From NCBI GenBank assembly GCA_002633005.1, contig NMRA01000007.1, forward strand, positions 1,780,838 to 1,844,837: a stretch of 64,000 bases of DNA. Reading direction: 5' to 3'. The DNA is from Phoronis australis (lineage: Eukaryota > Phoronida > Phoronidae). Of the stretch, positions 14,501 to 25,068 are shown piece by piece; position 1 is the stretch's first letter; the number at the start of each line of letters is the position of its first letter. The translations under genes were made by a program, and so were the position numbers. Below the pieces are notes generated by a model, which was not told where the DNA came from, did not search any database, and saw nothing but the letters and a program-made list of their open reading frames with translations.

Positions 14501-17500
14501 ATGTTGTGAGAATGTGTTGAGGGTCGTGGAACAGAGTCAATGTGGTGCCAACGTGTTGAGGATGCATCACTGAAAGCACTGCTAGACACTAATGAGAGTA
14601 TTCCTTGCAAAAATACTTTAAAAATAATTTACGGCCTCTTGTTACATTTCAGTTTACAATAAAGGTTATTGAGCTTAGGATGTGGTCTCAACAAAAGTAT
14701 TCATGAAGAATTTAATGTTTTAATGTAGTCTTTCACTATGGCGGATTTAGGGGGGGGGGACAATGTGGTCATGCCCCCACCCCCCTAAAATTCTCCCAGA
14801 TTCCATTTGGCTGTTCGGGGGGTGCGAATGTCTGGCGGGCAAAATCCTGGCTATTACCCTGCCTTGGCCGCCCCTCTCCCCAACTCAAAATCCTGGATCC
14901 GCCCCTGGTTTACAATTGTCAGCGTTGATTATGTACACCAAACAAGTACTAAGCTGTTGAAGGATGAGAAATGATCATTGTTGCCATGTATCCTATTTAG
15001 GAGTTTGTCTGTTAGTTTATCATTTCCCTACTGTATTTTATCAGTGCACTGTTGCACGATACTATAAAAATGAGGCCATGTGAAAAAGACCCACTTGGTG
15101 ACATTCTGTGACAAAACGTGCTTGCCTGAAATTCTGTGACAAAATGTGTTAGTATTTTGTTAGGTTTAATGTTGTTATATGCTGCATCAAGTGCTAGTTC
15201 CTTTCGTCACAAATTGTAAAATTATGTAATTCATCGCTATCGCTGACAAATATTATGTCTTGCATGTGTGACAAATGTAAAGTTGATGTGACTGAGACAT
15301 GAAAAAAGCTCCAAAAGAGCAACAGGAGTTACTGGTGACATTTCGAAATTATTGAGATGTGACAAATTACGGCTTGCCATTAAACATGAATACATTCTCT
15401 GCACTTTCCCTCGTAACACAGTGCTATTGACATCATGCATCAATTAAAACTATCAATCTGGTAGCTGTGTTGCCCTCCACTTGGAACAGTTAGATGGATA
15501 TTCCATTACATCCTGTCTGGCTGTGCCTTTTGTGAAGGCTAAAATGACTCATTGTAGTCTTGTTTTAGTCAGTAAACCCCAACTCTGTAACCTGTCCAGG
15601 ATAGTTATTGTAGGATCTATAAATGATGGGAACTATTTCCCTGTTTTCCCTGGTTCAGTGACCTCTGTAGGCCACATAGTGCAAATATTCTACCCTGACT
15701 TGCTAACATTTCAAAACAAATGTTGAATAATTTGTAAACACTATCATCCTAAGTATTTTGCTTTCCAATTAGTTGTGTCTGGCCTATGACTCATGCACTG
15801 GCCACTTGAGATGGATGGCAGTCTGCACTTGTGGTCAGCTATTACAAACATATTGAAATTTATTTGGCATTGTTTCACCATGTTAAAAAGTTATTTCACT
15901 TTATTGAACATAATGTTTATTCGTAATTGAAATTTATTCTCTCTGTCTTCGCTTTTTAAGAAATTACATCAAATTGAAACAGTTGTGGTAATTTTATTAC
16001 GCACCATGTCTTTAAGTCAATATTGATCGTATATATTTCTTAAAGGTGCTATGTGGCCACTTCCTGTCTACCATTATGAAGTTGGTCTCAGCTTCTTCCT
16101 TATTAGGATGAGCAGTAATTTCTGGGATTGTGAACAACTGACAGTTTTTCTTCTTTAAAGCCAGGCTCGACAAGTTGAGTTGACAGCCTCATCAATATAA
16201 TTATACACTGAAAGAAATGTGGCTGGAAATAGGCTTGTTATATTGTCAAATGTTTCTAATTGGTACTCCAATAACAAATTTATCAAGGTTATTAGTTGTT
16301 ATGACTTCTGTCAAATTTACAGGTCTACTCCATGAAGGCGATGAGATTTTGGAAATCAATGGCCATGACATGCGTGGTAAAAACGTTAACGATGTCTGTG
16401 ACCTCATGGCCAGCCTACAGGGGACGCTGACGTTCTTGATTGTTCCGAACCCGGAGGCCTTTGCCAGGCCTTCTAGGTCAGACCACTTGGTGAGTGGAAA
16501 TTTTACCTTTTAGAGATTTTTTGATCCAGGTATTTGTTGGGGTTCTGGTTATTTTCTGTGGTGCAATTTCTCATTCATTTTTTTAAATTTTGCTATAACT
16601 CTTAAATTTATTTAGTCTCGAAAATTATCAGTTTGCCTGAAGAAAAATGACTCGTGAACGGTCATATCTTAGGCTTGTTCGTCTTTCCACAAGGTGCATA
16701 TTAAAGCCCATTTCGACTACGACCCAGAAGATGATCCGTACATCCCCTGCCGTGAACTTGGACTCTCCTTCGCGAAGGGCGACATACTGCATGTGATCAA
16801 CCAGGAAGATGCCAACTGGTGGCAGGCTTATCGTGAGGGGGAGGAAGACCAGGCTCTGGCCGGTCTCATTCCCAGCAGGACGTTCCAAGAACAGTAAGTT
16901 CTCTTTCGTGGCTACTTTGCAAATCCATGTGGATGTATTACATAAATGCTTTGTCTTGGTTCATCCAACTATGACTGGAGCAGCAGACCATGACATTTTA
17001 CTATGTCTTTCGTCTTCATATAATGTGTATCCCTGTCTTTTTGTAAATTAGAGAATCTGTTTTTTTTCTTGTCGTCTCCCCTCTCTATCTTGTATAAGAT
17101 GATTCTGTTTATAACGTTCTCTTTTGTAATAGACATCTCTGTATTGTTATCGTGTATTCTCTCCTTCTCTTGCAATAGAAAATATTTAATTTTCTTCATC
17201 TTTCATAATGTACCTTCTCTGTCTCATACGAGCAATGTTTTTTCTTCACAAGAGCACTAAACTGTGTATTCATTTAGTTGGTTTTATTTATTGTGGTATA
17301 GTATATTAATTTTAATCATTTCAACAAAAACATTCTGGCTTAGTTTTGTTTGGTGTCAGTTTCAACTTGTCGGTACTTTCTTGACATTCTCTTGGTTCTT
17401 TGTGTTCATCCGCACTGGTTTAGCTCCAGCCCATTTCGTTTGTGTTACAGTCTGACAGACACTCTTGAAAGAATGGGGTCGGGGTAAGACGGAATGCGCT

Positions 17501-20500
17501 CCTGACACCTAGTGTACAAACTGCTAATCATGTTGAAGTTTGCAACACCTCCCATGTTTCTCGCAGCTACACTTAACAGACGAGTGCATGGGGGGTCTAA
17601 GCATGTTCCGTGCAAAATTCAGCATGGCCAGCTGTTCAGTTCTCCATCTGTTGGCAGTTTTATTAACTTTATCACAGCTCATATCACTGACATTGCATTG
17701 AATAGTGCCATTAGATTTTGCCAATTTGTTTATCGCATTGCATTTTGTTTTTTATGTGGAGAAATGATTGGTGCAAAAAGATCACAATGAAGATTTCATC
17801 CATGTGAAAACTGAGAAAAAAATTACATTTGAAAATTATAATTGGTCACTTTGAGAAATTGCGATTTGCGGCTGGTTTTGAAAAAAAACAGCTGTACTTG
17901 AAGCTGCAAAACTACAGCTGTAAAGCATGTCTAGATGTGAGCTGCATTGAGCCGTTCATTTGTGTTAGACTTTGCTCAAGGTTTGTGCGATCACTTTAAA
18001 AGCATGCCCTGTGTTGCCTGCATGTTCAGTCACGATCAGAGTGGGTAAGACTTGATGGCTTTTGTTTCCTCGCAGACGAGAAGCGATCAAGCAGACGATC
18101 GTTGGTAGTGATAAGGATGGTAAGAAGAACAAGAAAATGCTGTGCGCTAAAAACAAGAAGCGTAAGAAGAAGAAAATGTACAATGCAGGCTCGACGGATG
18201 GTAGGTGTTGAGTGTGGTTGGAAAATTGTCTTATTACTTGATAAGTAAATATGAAACAAAATACTATTGTTTGTTTAAAAAAAATGGAATGGCCATAGTG
18301 AACTGACAGAATTTACTTAAACATGATTTTTGGAACTGCTTTCATAGTCTTGAAATTAAGTTTTTGAATTCTGCATAGGTAAAATGATTTAAGGCGTACA
18401 ATTATTCTCATCGCACCATAGGAGAACTACTTAAAAAGTTCCATCGTTTGTCCAAATTTAGTCTAAGTGTGAGGTCAAAGGTCAGGTGTTAAAGAAGAAT
18501 GCTAGGTAGCCTTCTTGGTTGGAATTTTCGAGTAATTTTCCCAAACTTGCTTGAGATTTTACTCAAGAATAATTGCTGCACACACTTTCCTGAGTTCTAC
18601 TCGGAAACTGAGAATTACTCAAGATTTCGAGTAATTATGGCTGAGTGCATTTTGGTATTCTCTAAAATATCAGAAGTTCCTCAGTCTGAGTACTTTGAAG
18701 TGTACTAAAAGGGACTGATTTAAGTTCCATGGTCGCAACCCTGGTATTGTGAGACCATCGCTGTCTATCATATTACTTTGTTGTGAAATTTCCGCTCCTT
18801 TGCACTACAGATTTAGATGCCGACGAAATCTTAACGTATGAGGAGGTGGGACTGTATTACCCACAGCCAAACAGGAAGCGGCCTATTGTCCTGATTGGCC
18901 CGCCTAACGTTGGTCGTCACCAGCTACGACAAAGACTGATGGAGAGCAATCTGGAGAGATTTGGTGATGCAGTGACTCGTACGTAGCTCTTCCTTGTTGG
19001 AGTTATTATTGTTTATTTTGAAGACTTTTTGTTTTCGTTATTTTTGCTCTGCCCGCCTGGGTTTGATCTCTCATTTACTGTAAAAATTAAGTTGAGTTGA
19101 GATTTTTCATATTTTTTAATTTATTGTTCATATATATTTGTATATCCGTTTTTGTTGAAACCATATTATTTTTGCAAGACAGTTTTTTCAAATAATAATT
19201 TTATTAGTGTAATGCGGTTGCAACAATGTATACGGACGTTTTACAGTCTTTTAAGATGTTACTGGTGTTTCTATTAACGCTGAATTTCAAGTTCAGTTAC
19301 TAATACGACGATACTAAGTAGATACTAAAACTAAGTAGTTGGGCCGTAACTCAGTCGACAGCATGACTTTAGTGTAGGAAAACTACCTAACAAACTGGCA
19401 TGTTTTGCATTGGCTTGGAAATCCTGTAGTTTATTTTTAGAATTAATGATGAATGAGTATAATCAACATTTTTTTGCAATCTGCCAAGGGCTCGTGTCTT
19501 GTGCTCAGGGAATAATTTTTTTAATACTTAGATAACATCTCATCCCTAACATTTGACAATGATATGCATAATGAACACCTGGCCATTTGGGCTCTAACCC
19601 TGCATTTTGGGGTAAAATATCTTGATGCCAGACACAGTTCGGTTGCGTGCATAACGTTCAATTTTTCTCATCAAAATTCTTTGACATCTAGCATAGCATG
19701 TAAATATCGCATGAGACTATGTTAATCACTTGTCACATAATTTGCCTTATTTTAACAGACTTGAAAACGCTTTGCATCACGCTCATTTCTATCTCTATTG
19801 TTTTCCATTTCATGTTTTCATCTTCTGAGTTTCTACTCTGACGTTTATTATTTTCTTATTATGGCCCGTTGTCATCATTTGCATTGTCAGTGGTATCACT
19901 GTTATATTTCATAACAGACAGTTCCTTCAGTCCCTAAAGCTCGAACTTGGTTAAAGCAACTGTCTCATCGCTTGTACTAGTATTGGACTATGTATTTTCT
20001 TCATACACAATCCCTGTCTCCTTTGACTGTTGGACTACTCCATCTCACACATGTTTATCTTGACCGTTCAGCTTACTCAAACACTGTGAGAAAAGATGGT
20101 TGATCCATGCCAAACTCGTTATTCTGGTTCATTTTTCTCTTTCTGTATATTAAAGTTGTTTGCAGTTCGAAACTTGGTTACGCTTTTGACACTGTAATCC
20201 CTGTGACAAATAATTAAGACAATATAAACAACAGCTGTGCTATAAAAAATGAAATTGTACTAATAGGCTAAAGTAGATTTTTTCATAAGTGGAGGAACAC
20301 CTTGACTATTTTGTCATGCCACAAATCTCTGTGCCATCAGCCAATTCGTCTCATTTCCACGCTCACTCCACTTCTCTGTGCATGTGTCACGCGTGCATGC
20401 GATAACTGCATGAGTGGTTTTTCTTCTAGACACCAGCTGTCCTCGCAAGGAGTACGAGGTGGATGGTAGGGATTACCACTTTGTACAGCGTCACGTGATC

Positions 20501-23430
20501 GAGGCTGATATTCTGCAGAATAAATTTGTAGAGCACTACACTCTCGATAAGAATCTGTACGGGATGAGTTTGGAAGCTATACGTCAGGTCGCCAACTCTG
20601 GGAAGGTGTGCGTCCTCAACTTGAAACCGCCGGTGAGTTGACGACGTGTTACATAATAACGATAACTGCCTGTGCAGGATGTGCCTGGAAACGATGTGGC
20701 AGGTTGCCAGTTATGGGAAGCTGTGTGTTTTCAAAATTAAATTGTGTTCACATGATCATCTTCAGGTTGGAACTCATGTTGCAAAACATGCAAACATTTT
20801 GAAAATTGTGAGGCTGAACCTGTAGTTTCTTTCCAAGACAAAAAGTGCTTATAAGCAATTACTGGATTTTTGTTTCATGATTTATTGCAGGCGTTGAAAA
20901 TACTAAAGGCATCTGACCTGAAGCCTTATGTTGTGTTTGTGGCGCCACCTAACCTGGAGAAGCTTCGAGCAAACAGAATGAAGGCTGGAATAAAGATGAC
21001 GGTACATTGTTTAGAGTTGGACTGAATGTCCGTCTGGCTTGACCAATCAGACCACAGTTGCTGTTAGTCCAGATATTGTGACCTATCATGAACATATCTG
21101 TTTACGCTGCGAGTTTTAGGGTTACAAGTTTCAACCAAGATGGCATTGTCGATCTTTGTTCATTGATTTGTTATTTGTTGATCACAGTAGCATGAAAGTC
21201 ATTGAAACACACTGAGGTTACCTTGTGCGTGTGACAACTGAATAATGAATTCAGAAATGATAAAAAAAATGATGGACAATTCAGTAGCTTGAAGCTTTTT
21301 TCTCTGGAGAAGTGGTGGTTTAGTCTTGATCAACGTAAAACAGTTATACTAAGTACTGTTTGTAGACATTAACACTGGTCTCATTGGTCAAGTGTTGGAT
21401 TGAAGTTGATATGAATTGATAAACCAGTAGTATGCCATGTGCAGAAAAGTAGTGCGCATGTCAGGATGACATTGAAGCATGTTTTGGGATTGACCCGAGT
21501 GGACCATGAAAATGTCCAGTTTGTGAACTTTATTAACAAAGATGAAAGAGAAAATTTGGCAGAAGTAGGCGTAGCGGGGGCTGTCATAAACTAGCTGTTT
21601 GAAGGATGCGTCATTGCGGAGTTCAAACGTTGGCTGCGGTGGGGAAATGTAAGCACAAATTGCATCAAACTTAACTTTTTGCAAGGTAAATACAGCTGTG
21701 CGAAGAGTGCCTTATCCGGATAGAGCTTCATTTTGTTTGTGTTCGATGTTGGTGCCCAGTTTGGAAATTAAATAAATATTGAAAACCCAAAATTAGCACA
21801 AAATTAGAGTTGTTCAATTTACTGTAAAACATGAATGAAAACTGACATTTTCATTTTTAACTCTTTTTATTATTTTTTGATAAATTCGATGATGTTTACC
21901 AAATCCAACAAAAGGCATTACATGAACTATTTGCATTCAAAATGGTGGAGTGTCTGGTTCAAGACGTGCACCTGTCTCAGATTCTTGGAAAAAAAACTTG
22001 TTTTTTGATAAATACGGAGGGTCGAGATTCCAATTTTCAAATGCTATACAAGGCATGCGTGTGTCAATGAAGATAAAAACAACATCACATTTTCTTTTTT
22101 TCTAATAATTTAGTCAAAATAATCCCAGAACTGTCCCGATAAGGGTACTTGGCTTTTAATCGCTGTAATATCAATTATGGAAGTGTGATACGGAATCACT
22201 TCTGTTCGATTATCAATGCTATTTTTTCCTTAAGATGCTGTTGTTTCATGTTGTTATTCAAACATCCAAGGACACGACAGATAAATACGGCGGTGCCTTC
22301 CATCACTACGTTATCAAGTCACCATTATTTTCCGATCAGTGCAAGGTGGTTACGCGGGTCTATCCCATGAGGCACCACGGCACGAGAGGGCGCACCTTTT
22401 AAAATTTCAGATCTGCACTTTGTATATTGACTTTTGCTGCTGGTCTTCACACTGTCAGTTTTTGAAGTGGTTTTAATGTGAACATTATTTCAGGAGGAGG
22501 GTCTGCGGGAAGTTATAGAGAATGCACGGATGATGGAGGAAAACTATGGGCATTATTTCGACATGATTCTGGTGAATGGTGATGTGGACAGAGCTTTTGA
22601 TGAACTCTTGGCAGAGATCAATCGGCTTGAGGTAGAACCACAATGGGTGCCAGCTCAGTGGATCAACAATTGAGCCTTGGGTACGAGGCGGCATAGTGAA
22701 TTTTGAGGCTGAGCCAGTTTTGTTCCTGATAAAGAAGAGCACTGGAAAAAGACCAAGCATGTACTCTGCTGATNATACGGAGGGTCGAGATTCCAATTTT
22801 CAAATGCTATACAAGGCATGCATGTGTCAATGAAGATAAAAACAACATCACATTTTCTTTTTTTTCTAATAATTTAGTCAAAATAATCCCAGAACTGTCC
22901 CGATAAGGGTACTTGGCTTATAATCGCTGTAATATCAATTATGGAAGTGTGATACGGAATCACTTCTGTTGGATTATCAATGCTATTTTTTCCTTAAGAT
23001 GCTGTTGTTTCATGTTGTTATTCAAACATCCAAGGACACGACAGATAAATACGGCGGTGCCTTCCATCACTACGTTATCAAGTCACCATTATTATCCCGA
23101 TCAGTGCAAGGTGGTTACGCGGGTCTATCCCATGATGCACCACGGCACCAGAGGGCGCACCTTTTAAAATTTCAGATCTGCACTTTGTATATTGACTTTT
23201 GCTGCTGGTCTTCAGTTTTTGAAGTGGTTTTAATGTGAACATTATTTCAGGAGGAGGGTCTGCGGGAAGTTATAGAGAATGCACGGATGATGGAGGAAAA
23301 CTATGGGCATTATTTCGACATGATTCTGGTGAATGGTGATGTGGACAGAGCTTTTGATGAACTCTTGGCAGAGATCAATCGGCTAGAGGTAGAACCACAA
23401 TGGGTGCCAGCTCAGTGGATCAACAATTGA
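2479..23430 (+). CDS. MPP5: MAGUK scaffold PALS1/MPP5 (Stardust-type), 12 coding exons
   Basis: Membrane-associated guanylate-kinase scaffold that, in the family, links Crumbs to PATJ and PAR6 at apical junctions. Exons read: 2471-2578 (ATG 2479), 6456-7331, 12364-12656, 13534-13683, 14027-14102, 16323-16489, 16694-16893, 18076-18200, 18811-18978, 20430-20632, 20891-21001 and a last exon present twice, 22494-22673 or 23251-23430. With one last exon the frame closes at 883 codons (882 residues); human PALS1 is 675, the excess being in the N-terminal region. Order: N-terminal PAR6-binding-like segments, L27 (about 326-460), PDZ (462-541), SH3 (556-620), basic HOOK, GUK-like domain (about 684-882). 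Visible family matches include [24 protein letters not shown] and EPQWVP near the C-terminus. The identification is from memory of human PALS1, not from a search. Confidence 0.93.
2579..6455 (+). other. Intron 1 of the PALS1-like gene
   Basis: AT-rich intron of 3.9 kb. It contains a 180-codon antisense open frame at 3118-3660 with no recognised motif (see findings). Otherwise I see no exon, RNA gene or clear repeat. Confidence 0.5.
6456..7331 (+). CDS. MPP5: PALS1-like exon 2: unique N-terminal region
   Basis: Acceptor TTTTTTGTAG ends at 6455; donor CCAG|GTGAGT at 7332. Encodes residues about 34-326. It holds REMAIDVP (about 158-165), matching the N-terminal REMAVD segment of human PALS1, and a basic helix [18 protein letters not shown] (about 221-238) matching the human LERIRQQQ segment; in the family these conserved regions bind PAR6. 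Between them lies a Pro-rich stretch around [14 protein letters not shown], a possible SH3 or WW ligand absent from human PALS1 as I recall it. Long antisense frames over this exon are shadows. Confidence 0.88.
7332..12363 (+). other. Intron 2 of the PALS1-like gene
   Basis: Five-kilobase intron. Phase 1 on both sides, so no missing exon is required. It contains a hairpin repeat at 10780-10868. No coding pattern or RNA gene was recognised; the open frames around 9.9-10.2 kb lie on both strands of the same bases and look like chance. Confidence 0.5.
10780..10868. repeat. Hairpin repeat, family A copy 1
   Basis: Imperfect inverted repeat with arms of about 32 bases: GATATAAT..GCCCACA, then GAACCAGTTT, mirrored by AAACTGGTTC..TGTGGGC..ATTATATC, with a loop of about 22 bases. 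The stem core GAGAACCAGT or GGAACCAGT recurs near 27070, 33895 and 46880, so this is a small dispersed MITE-like family. Confidence 0.7.
12364..12656 (+). CDS. MPP5: PALS1-like exon 3: L27 region
   Basis: Acceptor TTTACCTGCAG ends at 12363, donor TTTCAG|GTGTGT at 12657. Encodes residues about 326-423, starting [16 protein letters not shown] and ending [14 protein letters not shown]. This matches the paired L27N/L27C helices of PALS1, which in the family bind PATJ and other L27 partners. The last helix continues in exon 4 ([10 protein letters not shown]). Confidence 0.85.
13411..13482. repeat. 20-bp tandem repeat, 3.6 copies
   Basis: Units start CATTGGCATG, CAGTGACGTC, CATTGACATC and CAGTGGCATC at exactly 20-base spacing (13411, 13431, 13451, 13471), each followed by TTAC(C/A)T-type sequence. 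It is a short degenerate minisatellite 50 bases upstream of exon 4. Confidence 0.75.
13534..13683 (+). CDS. MPP5: PALS1-like exon 4: end of L27C and start of PDZ
   Basis: Acceptor TTTATAG ends at 13533, donor CTT|GTACGT at 13684; 150 bases, phase 0 to 0. Encodes [19 protein letters not shown], then [18 protein letters not shown], the linker to the PDZ domain; human PALS1 has AHDKVAEQE and ETVKIVRIEKA here. The run of six prolines is specific to this sequence. Confidence 0.88.
14027..14102 (+). CDS. MPP5: PALS1-like exon 5: PDZ, first half
   Basis: Acceptor TATCTGTAG ends at 14026, donor AGTG|GTGAGT at 14103. Encodes [20 protein letters not shown] then AAEKSG. The GATVRNE segment fills the carboxylate-binding-loop position in PALS1, which accepts the Crumbs C-terminus in the family. 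Confidence 0.9.
14740..14905. repeat. MITE-like element with GGCGGAT ends
   Basis: The left end (GGCGGATTTAGGG at 14740) and right end (CCTGGATCCGCCCCTGG at 14892) are roughly inverted complements, with runs of G and C just inside. The end GGGGCGGATCCAGG resembles that of short non-autonomous elements seen in many invertebrate genomes (from memory). No target-site duplication was resolved. Confidence 0.5.
16323..16489 (+). CDS. MPP5: PALS1-like exon 6: PDZ, second half
   Basis: Acceptor AATTTACAG ends at 16322, donor CACTTG|GTGAGT at 16490. Encodes [20 protein letters not shown], then [22 protein letters not shown] and a short linker. This is typical PDZ strand-helix-strand sequence, close to human PALS1 ([14 protein letters not shown]). 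Confidence 0.92.
16694..16893 (+). CDS. MPP5: PALS1-like exon 7: SH3 domain
   Basis: Acceptor CTTTCCACAAG ends at 16693, donor GAACA|GTAAGT at 16894, phase 0 to 2. Encodes the whole SH3 core ([49 protein letters not shown]). In MAGUKs this SH3 packs against the GUK domain and does not behave as a classical polyproline binder. Confidence 0.93.
18076..18200 (+). CDS. MPP5: PALS1-like exon 8: basic HOOK segment
   Basis: Acceptor TTTCCTCGCAG ends at 18075, donor GATG|GTAGGT at 18201. Encodes [10 protein letters not shown], then a highly basic run ([16 protein letters not shown]), the HOOK insertion between SH3 and GUK; human PALS1 has a similar Lys-rich stretch (CAKKNKKKRKK). Confidence 0.9.
18811..18978 (+). 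CDS. MPP5: PALS1-like exon 9: start of GUK-like domain
   Basis: Acceptor GCACTACAG ends at 18810; the donor that keeps frame is GACTC|GTACGT at 18979. Encodes [15 protein letters not shown] (SH3-GUK bridging strand), then [20 protein letters not shown]. The position of the guanylate kinase P-loop reads GPPNVGRHQ, lacking the GKS end of an ATP-binding loop, so this is a catalytically dead, protein-binding GUK as in other MAGUKs. Confidence 0.9.
20430..20632 (+). CDS. MPP5: PALS1-like exon 10: GUK-like domain
   Basis: Acceptor TTTCTTCTAG ends at 20429, donor CCGCCG|GTGAGT at 20633. Joined to exon 9 it reads [20 protein letters not shown], against [20 protein letters not shown] in human PALS1 as I recall it, then [20 protein letters not shown] and [11 protein letters not shown]. 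It covers the GMP-binding-like lobe of the GUK fold. Confidence 0.92.
20891..21001 (+). CDS. MPP5: PALS1-like exon 11: GUK-like domain
   Basis: Acceptor TTTATTGCAG ends at 20890, donor ATGACG|GTACAT at 21002; 37 codons, phase 0 to 0. Encodes [20 protein letters not shown] and [17 protein letters not shown], matching the human segment LKTLRNSDLKPYIIFIAPP. Confidence 0.9.
22013..22773. repeat. Direct duplication, copy 1 (includes a PALS1 last exon)
   Basis: 761 bases that recur almost unchanged at 22776-23530, separated by a short junction containing a single N (22774). Intronic sequence, the acceptor, the last coding exon and the start of the 3' UTR are all repeated. Differences are a few substitutions and small indels (for example the extra CACTGT near 22450), at a level typical of two alleles. 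Confidence 0.95.
22494..22673 (+). CDS. MPP5: PALS1-like last coding exon, copy 1
   Basis: Acceptor CATTATTTCAG ends at 22493; 59 codons plus TGA. Encodes [39 protein letters not shown] and [12 protein letters not shown], the C-terminal helices of the GUK domain. The downstream copy encodes the same protein, so which is used cannot be told from sequence, and one may not exist in the real genome. Confidence 0.8.
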   Translation, partial: EEGLREVIENARMMEENYGHYFDMILVNGDVDRAFDELLAEINRLEVEPQWVPAQWINN

Positions 23431-23530
23431 GCCTTGGGTACGAGGCGGCATAGTGAATTTTGAGGCTGAGCCAGTTTTGTTCCTGATAAAGAAGAGCACT
23501 GGAAAAAGACCAAGCATGTACTCTGCTGAT
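22776..23530. repeat. Direct duplication, copy 2
   Basis: Second copy of the 22013-22773 block. After 23530 the sequence runs into unique 3' UTR, while before 22013 it runs from unique intron, so the pair looks like one locus assembled twice. GATAAAT occurs at both outer breakpoints (near 22007 and 23528), which would suit either an overlap join or a microhomology-mediated duplication. Confidence 0.95.
23251..23430 (+). CDS. MPP5: PALS1-like last coding exon, copy 2
   Basis: Same 60 codons as 22494-22673, with an intact acceptor (ATTATTTCAG ending at 23250) and the same stop. This copy is the one followed by the long unique 3' UTR and the polyadenylation signal at 24200, so it is the likelier true terminal exon. 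Confidence 0.85.
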   Translation, partial: EEGLREVIENARMMEENYGHYFDMILVNGDVDRAFDELLAEINRLEVEPQWVPAQWINN

Positions 23531-24199
23531 AAATGTGCCAAGAGTAGTAAACTATGACAAGAATGTTTGATCTGTACAGATGTATTTTCATACACTAGAC
23601 TGCTGTTAAATTTGTCCTGCCAAAATGTGTTTTTGAGTATATGTTAAACAGAAAGGCGTTAGCTGGTCTCATGTTATGAAACGAAATTACTAGTAGATGT
23701 TTGATGATGTGGAGAAACAAATACCCAGGGGCACCTTGGGAAGTTTTGATGAGTGAGGTCTACTTCCTATAGTAAACAATAGCTGTATCTGACGACCATT
23801 TATATATACCCTGCTGTAAGTTTTCTCCCCGACTATCTACCCTATGACTGGGTCCTTTTGCTCACCACGTACCTTGACGTTTTTTTAAGCATATTTGGTT
23901 GAATGATGGCATTTTGTAGTATTCAATAGTTCAATACAGAAAGGACCTATGATATAGTTTTCCCTCAAAAGGTGGCGCTGTTAGCAGTATCCAAGTAACT
24001 AGGAGCAAGCTCCCTGGCTTAGTAACACACCCACTCGAAACTTTACACCTGGTGCCTCTGGAGACAATGTTCTTCAAGTGTTTATTTAAGCTGAGACACA
24101 AGTAGAAGTTGGAAACATATCATTCACAGAGTTGTTAATGAGTTACTTCTTGTTATGTAGATGTAGCAATAACGGTATGAGGTGGTTATTTCCCGTGTA

Positions 24200-24205
24200 A
24201 ATAAA
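24200..24205 (+). terminator. Probable polyadenylation signal of the PALS1-like gene
   Basis: AATAAA 770 bases after the stop at 23430, first canonical hexamer seen in the 3' flank. Cleavage would fall about 15-30 bases later. Read as a signal by position only. Confidence 0.5.
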
Positions 24206-24831
24206 GCAATACAGAGGGCCTGACGGTGGGGCATATCAAACTACAGTGTTTTCTGCAAAAGAATTAACAGCATTTACGTACCTTAATTATTATTATTATT
24301 AAACTGCAATGCTACAACCGACCCTGTTTTTGTAAATCACATATCACAGCACTGTCCAAATTTTGTTGTTTTTTATTTACTAACAAATTACAGAGTATAT
24401 TTTTGAGTGTGTAAGGTATACAGTTATTTTTTCAGTTCACACAAATAGTACCTTGAACTAAGCTGATCGGACATTATATAAATGTGTAAAGTTCAAGGGT
24501 AAATGTATATGGACGTATTCCCATATGCTTCTTGACCACGTCAAGTTGTGTATGTCTAAACGCTGGTCTTACACTGGCAACATTTAATTGAACTTACATA
24601 TATTCCATTCCTGTCTGAACTTATTATTATTACTATCACTGATGCTTGTCATAATTACAATCTTTGATTCAATTAAATAAGGTTTGCCGTTTGCCTAAGT
24701 CTTTTCCATCAGTGATCAAGTATATAAGCTATCCTGATGTCATTAATGAACTCCGTTGCACCTGCCATTGTTATTATGAACAGGCAGGAACCAAGGATGT
24801 GTTAGGTAGTCCTCATTACTGGAGGGAGAAA

Positions 24832-25068
24832 CATGCGCGCACCCACGGTGGACTCCCCCATTTGGCAAAGTGGGCAAAAAGGTTCGCCTCAGAGAAACAA
24901 AAAGTCCAAAAAGTAGAAAAACGAGATAAAAGTCCACTAAAAAGGCAGGAACTACCAAAATTCGGCGAATCCACAATTCATAGCTCTGAACGTAGCCCCC
25001 CTTTTTTAGTAAAAGGTCCACATTCTCAAAAATTCGAGCCCCCATTTTTTAGGCTGGGTGCGCGCATG
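24832..25068. mobile_element. MITE with perfect 14-bp inverted ends
   Basis: Starts CATGCGCGCACCCA and ends TGGGTGCGCGCATG, exact inverted complements 237 bases apart end to end. The flanks carry a 6-base direct repeat, GAGAAA, immediately outside both ends, as expected for a target-site duplication. The open frame across it (24664-25131) has no transposase motif, so it is non-autonomous. Confidence 0.85.

Noticed and set aside
18978-18986. Donor AC|GTAGCT at 18983 for PALS1 exon 9
   Set aside because: It gives phase 2 and breaks the next exon; the donor GTACGT at 18979 restores the family sequence.
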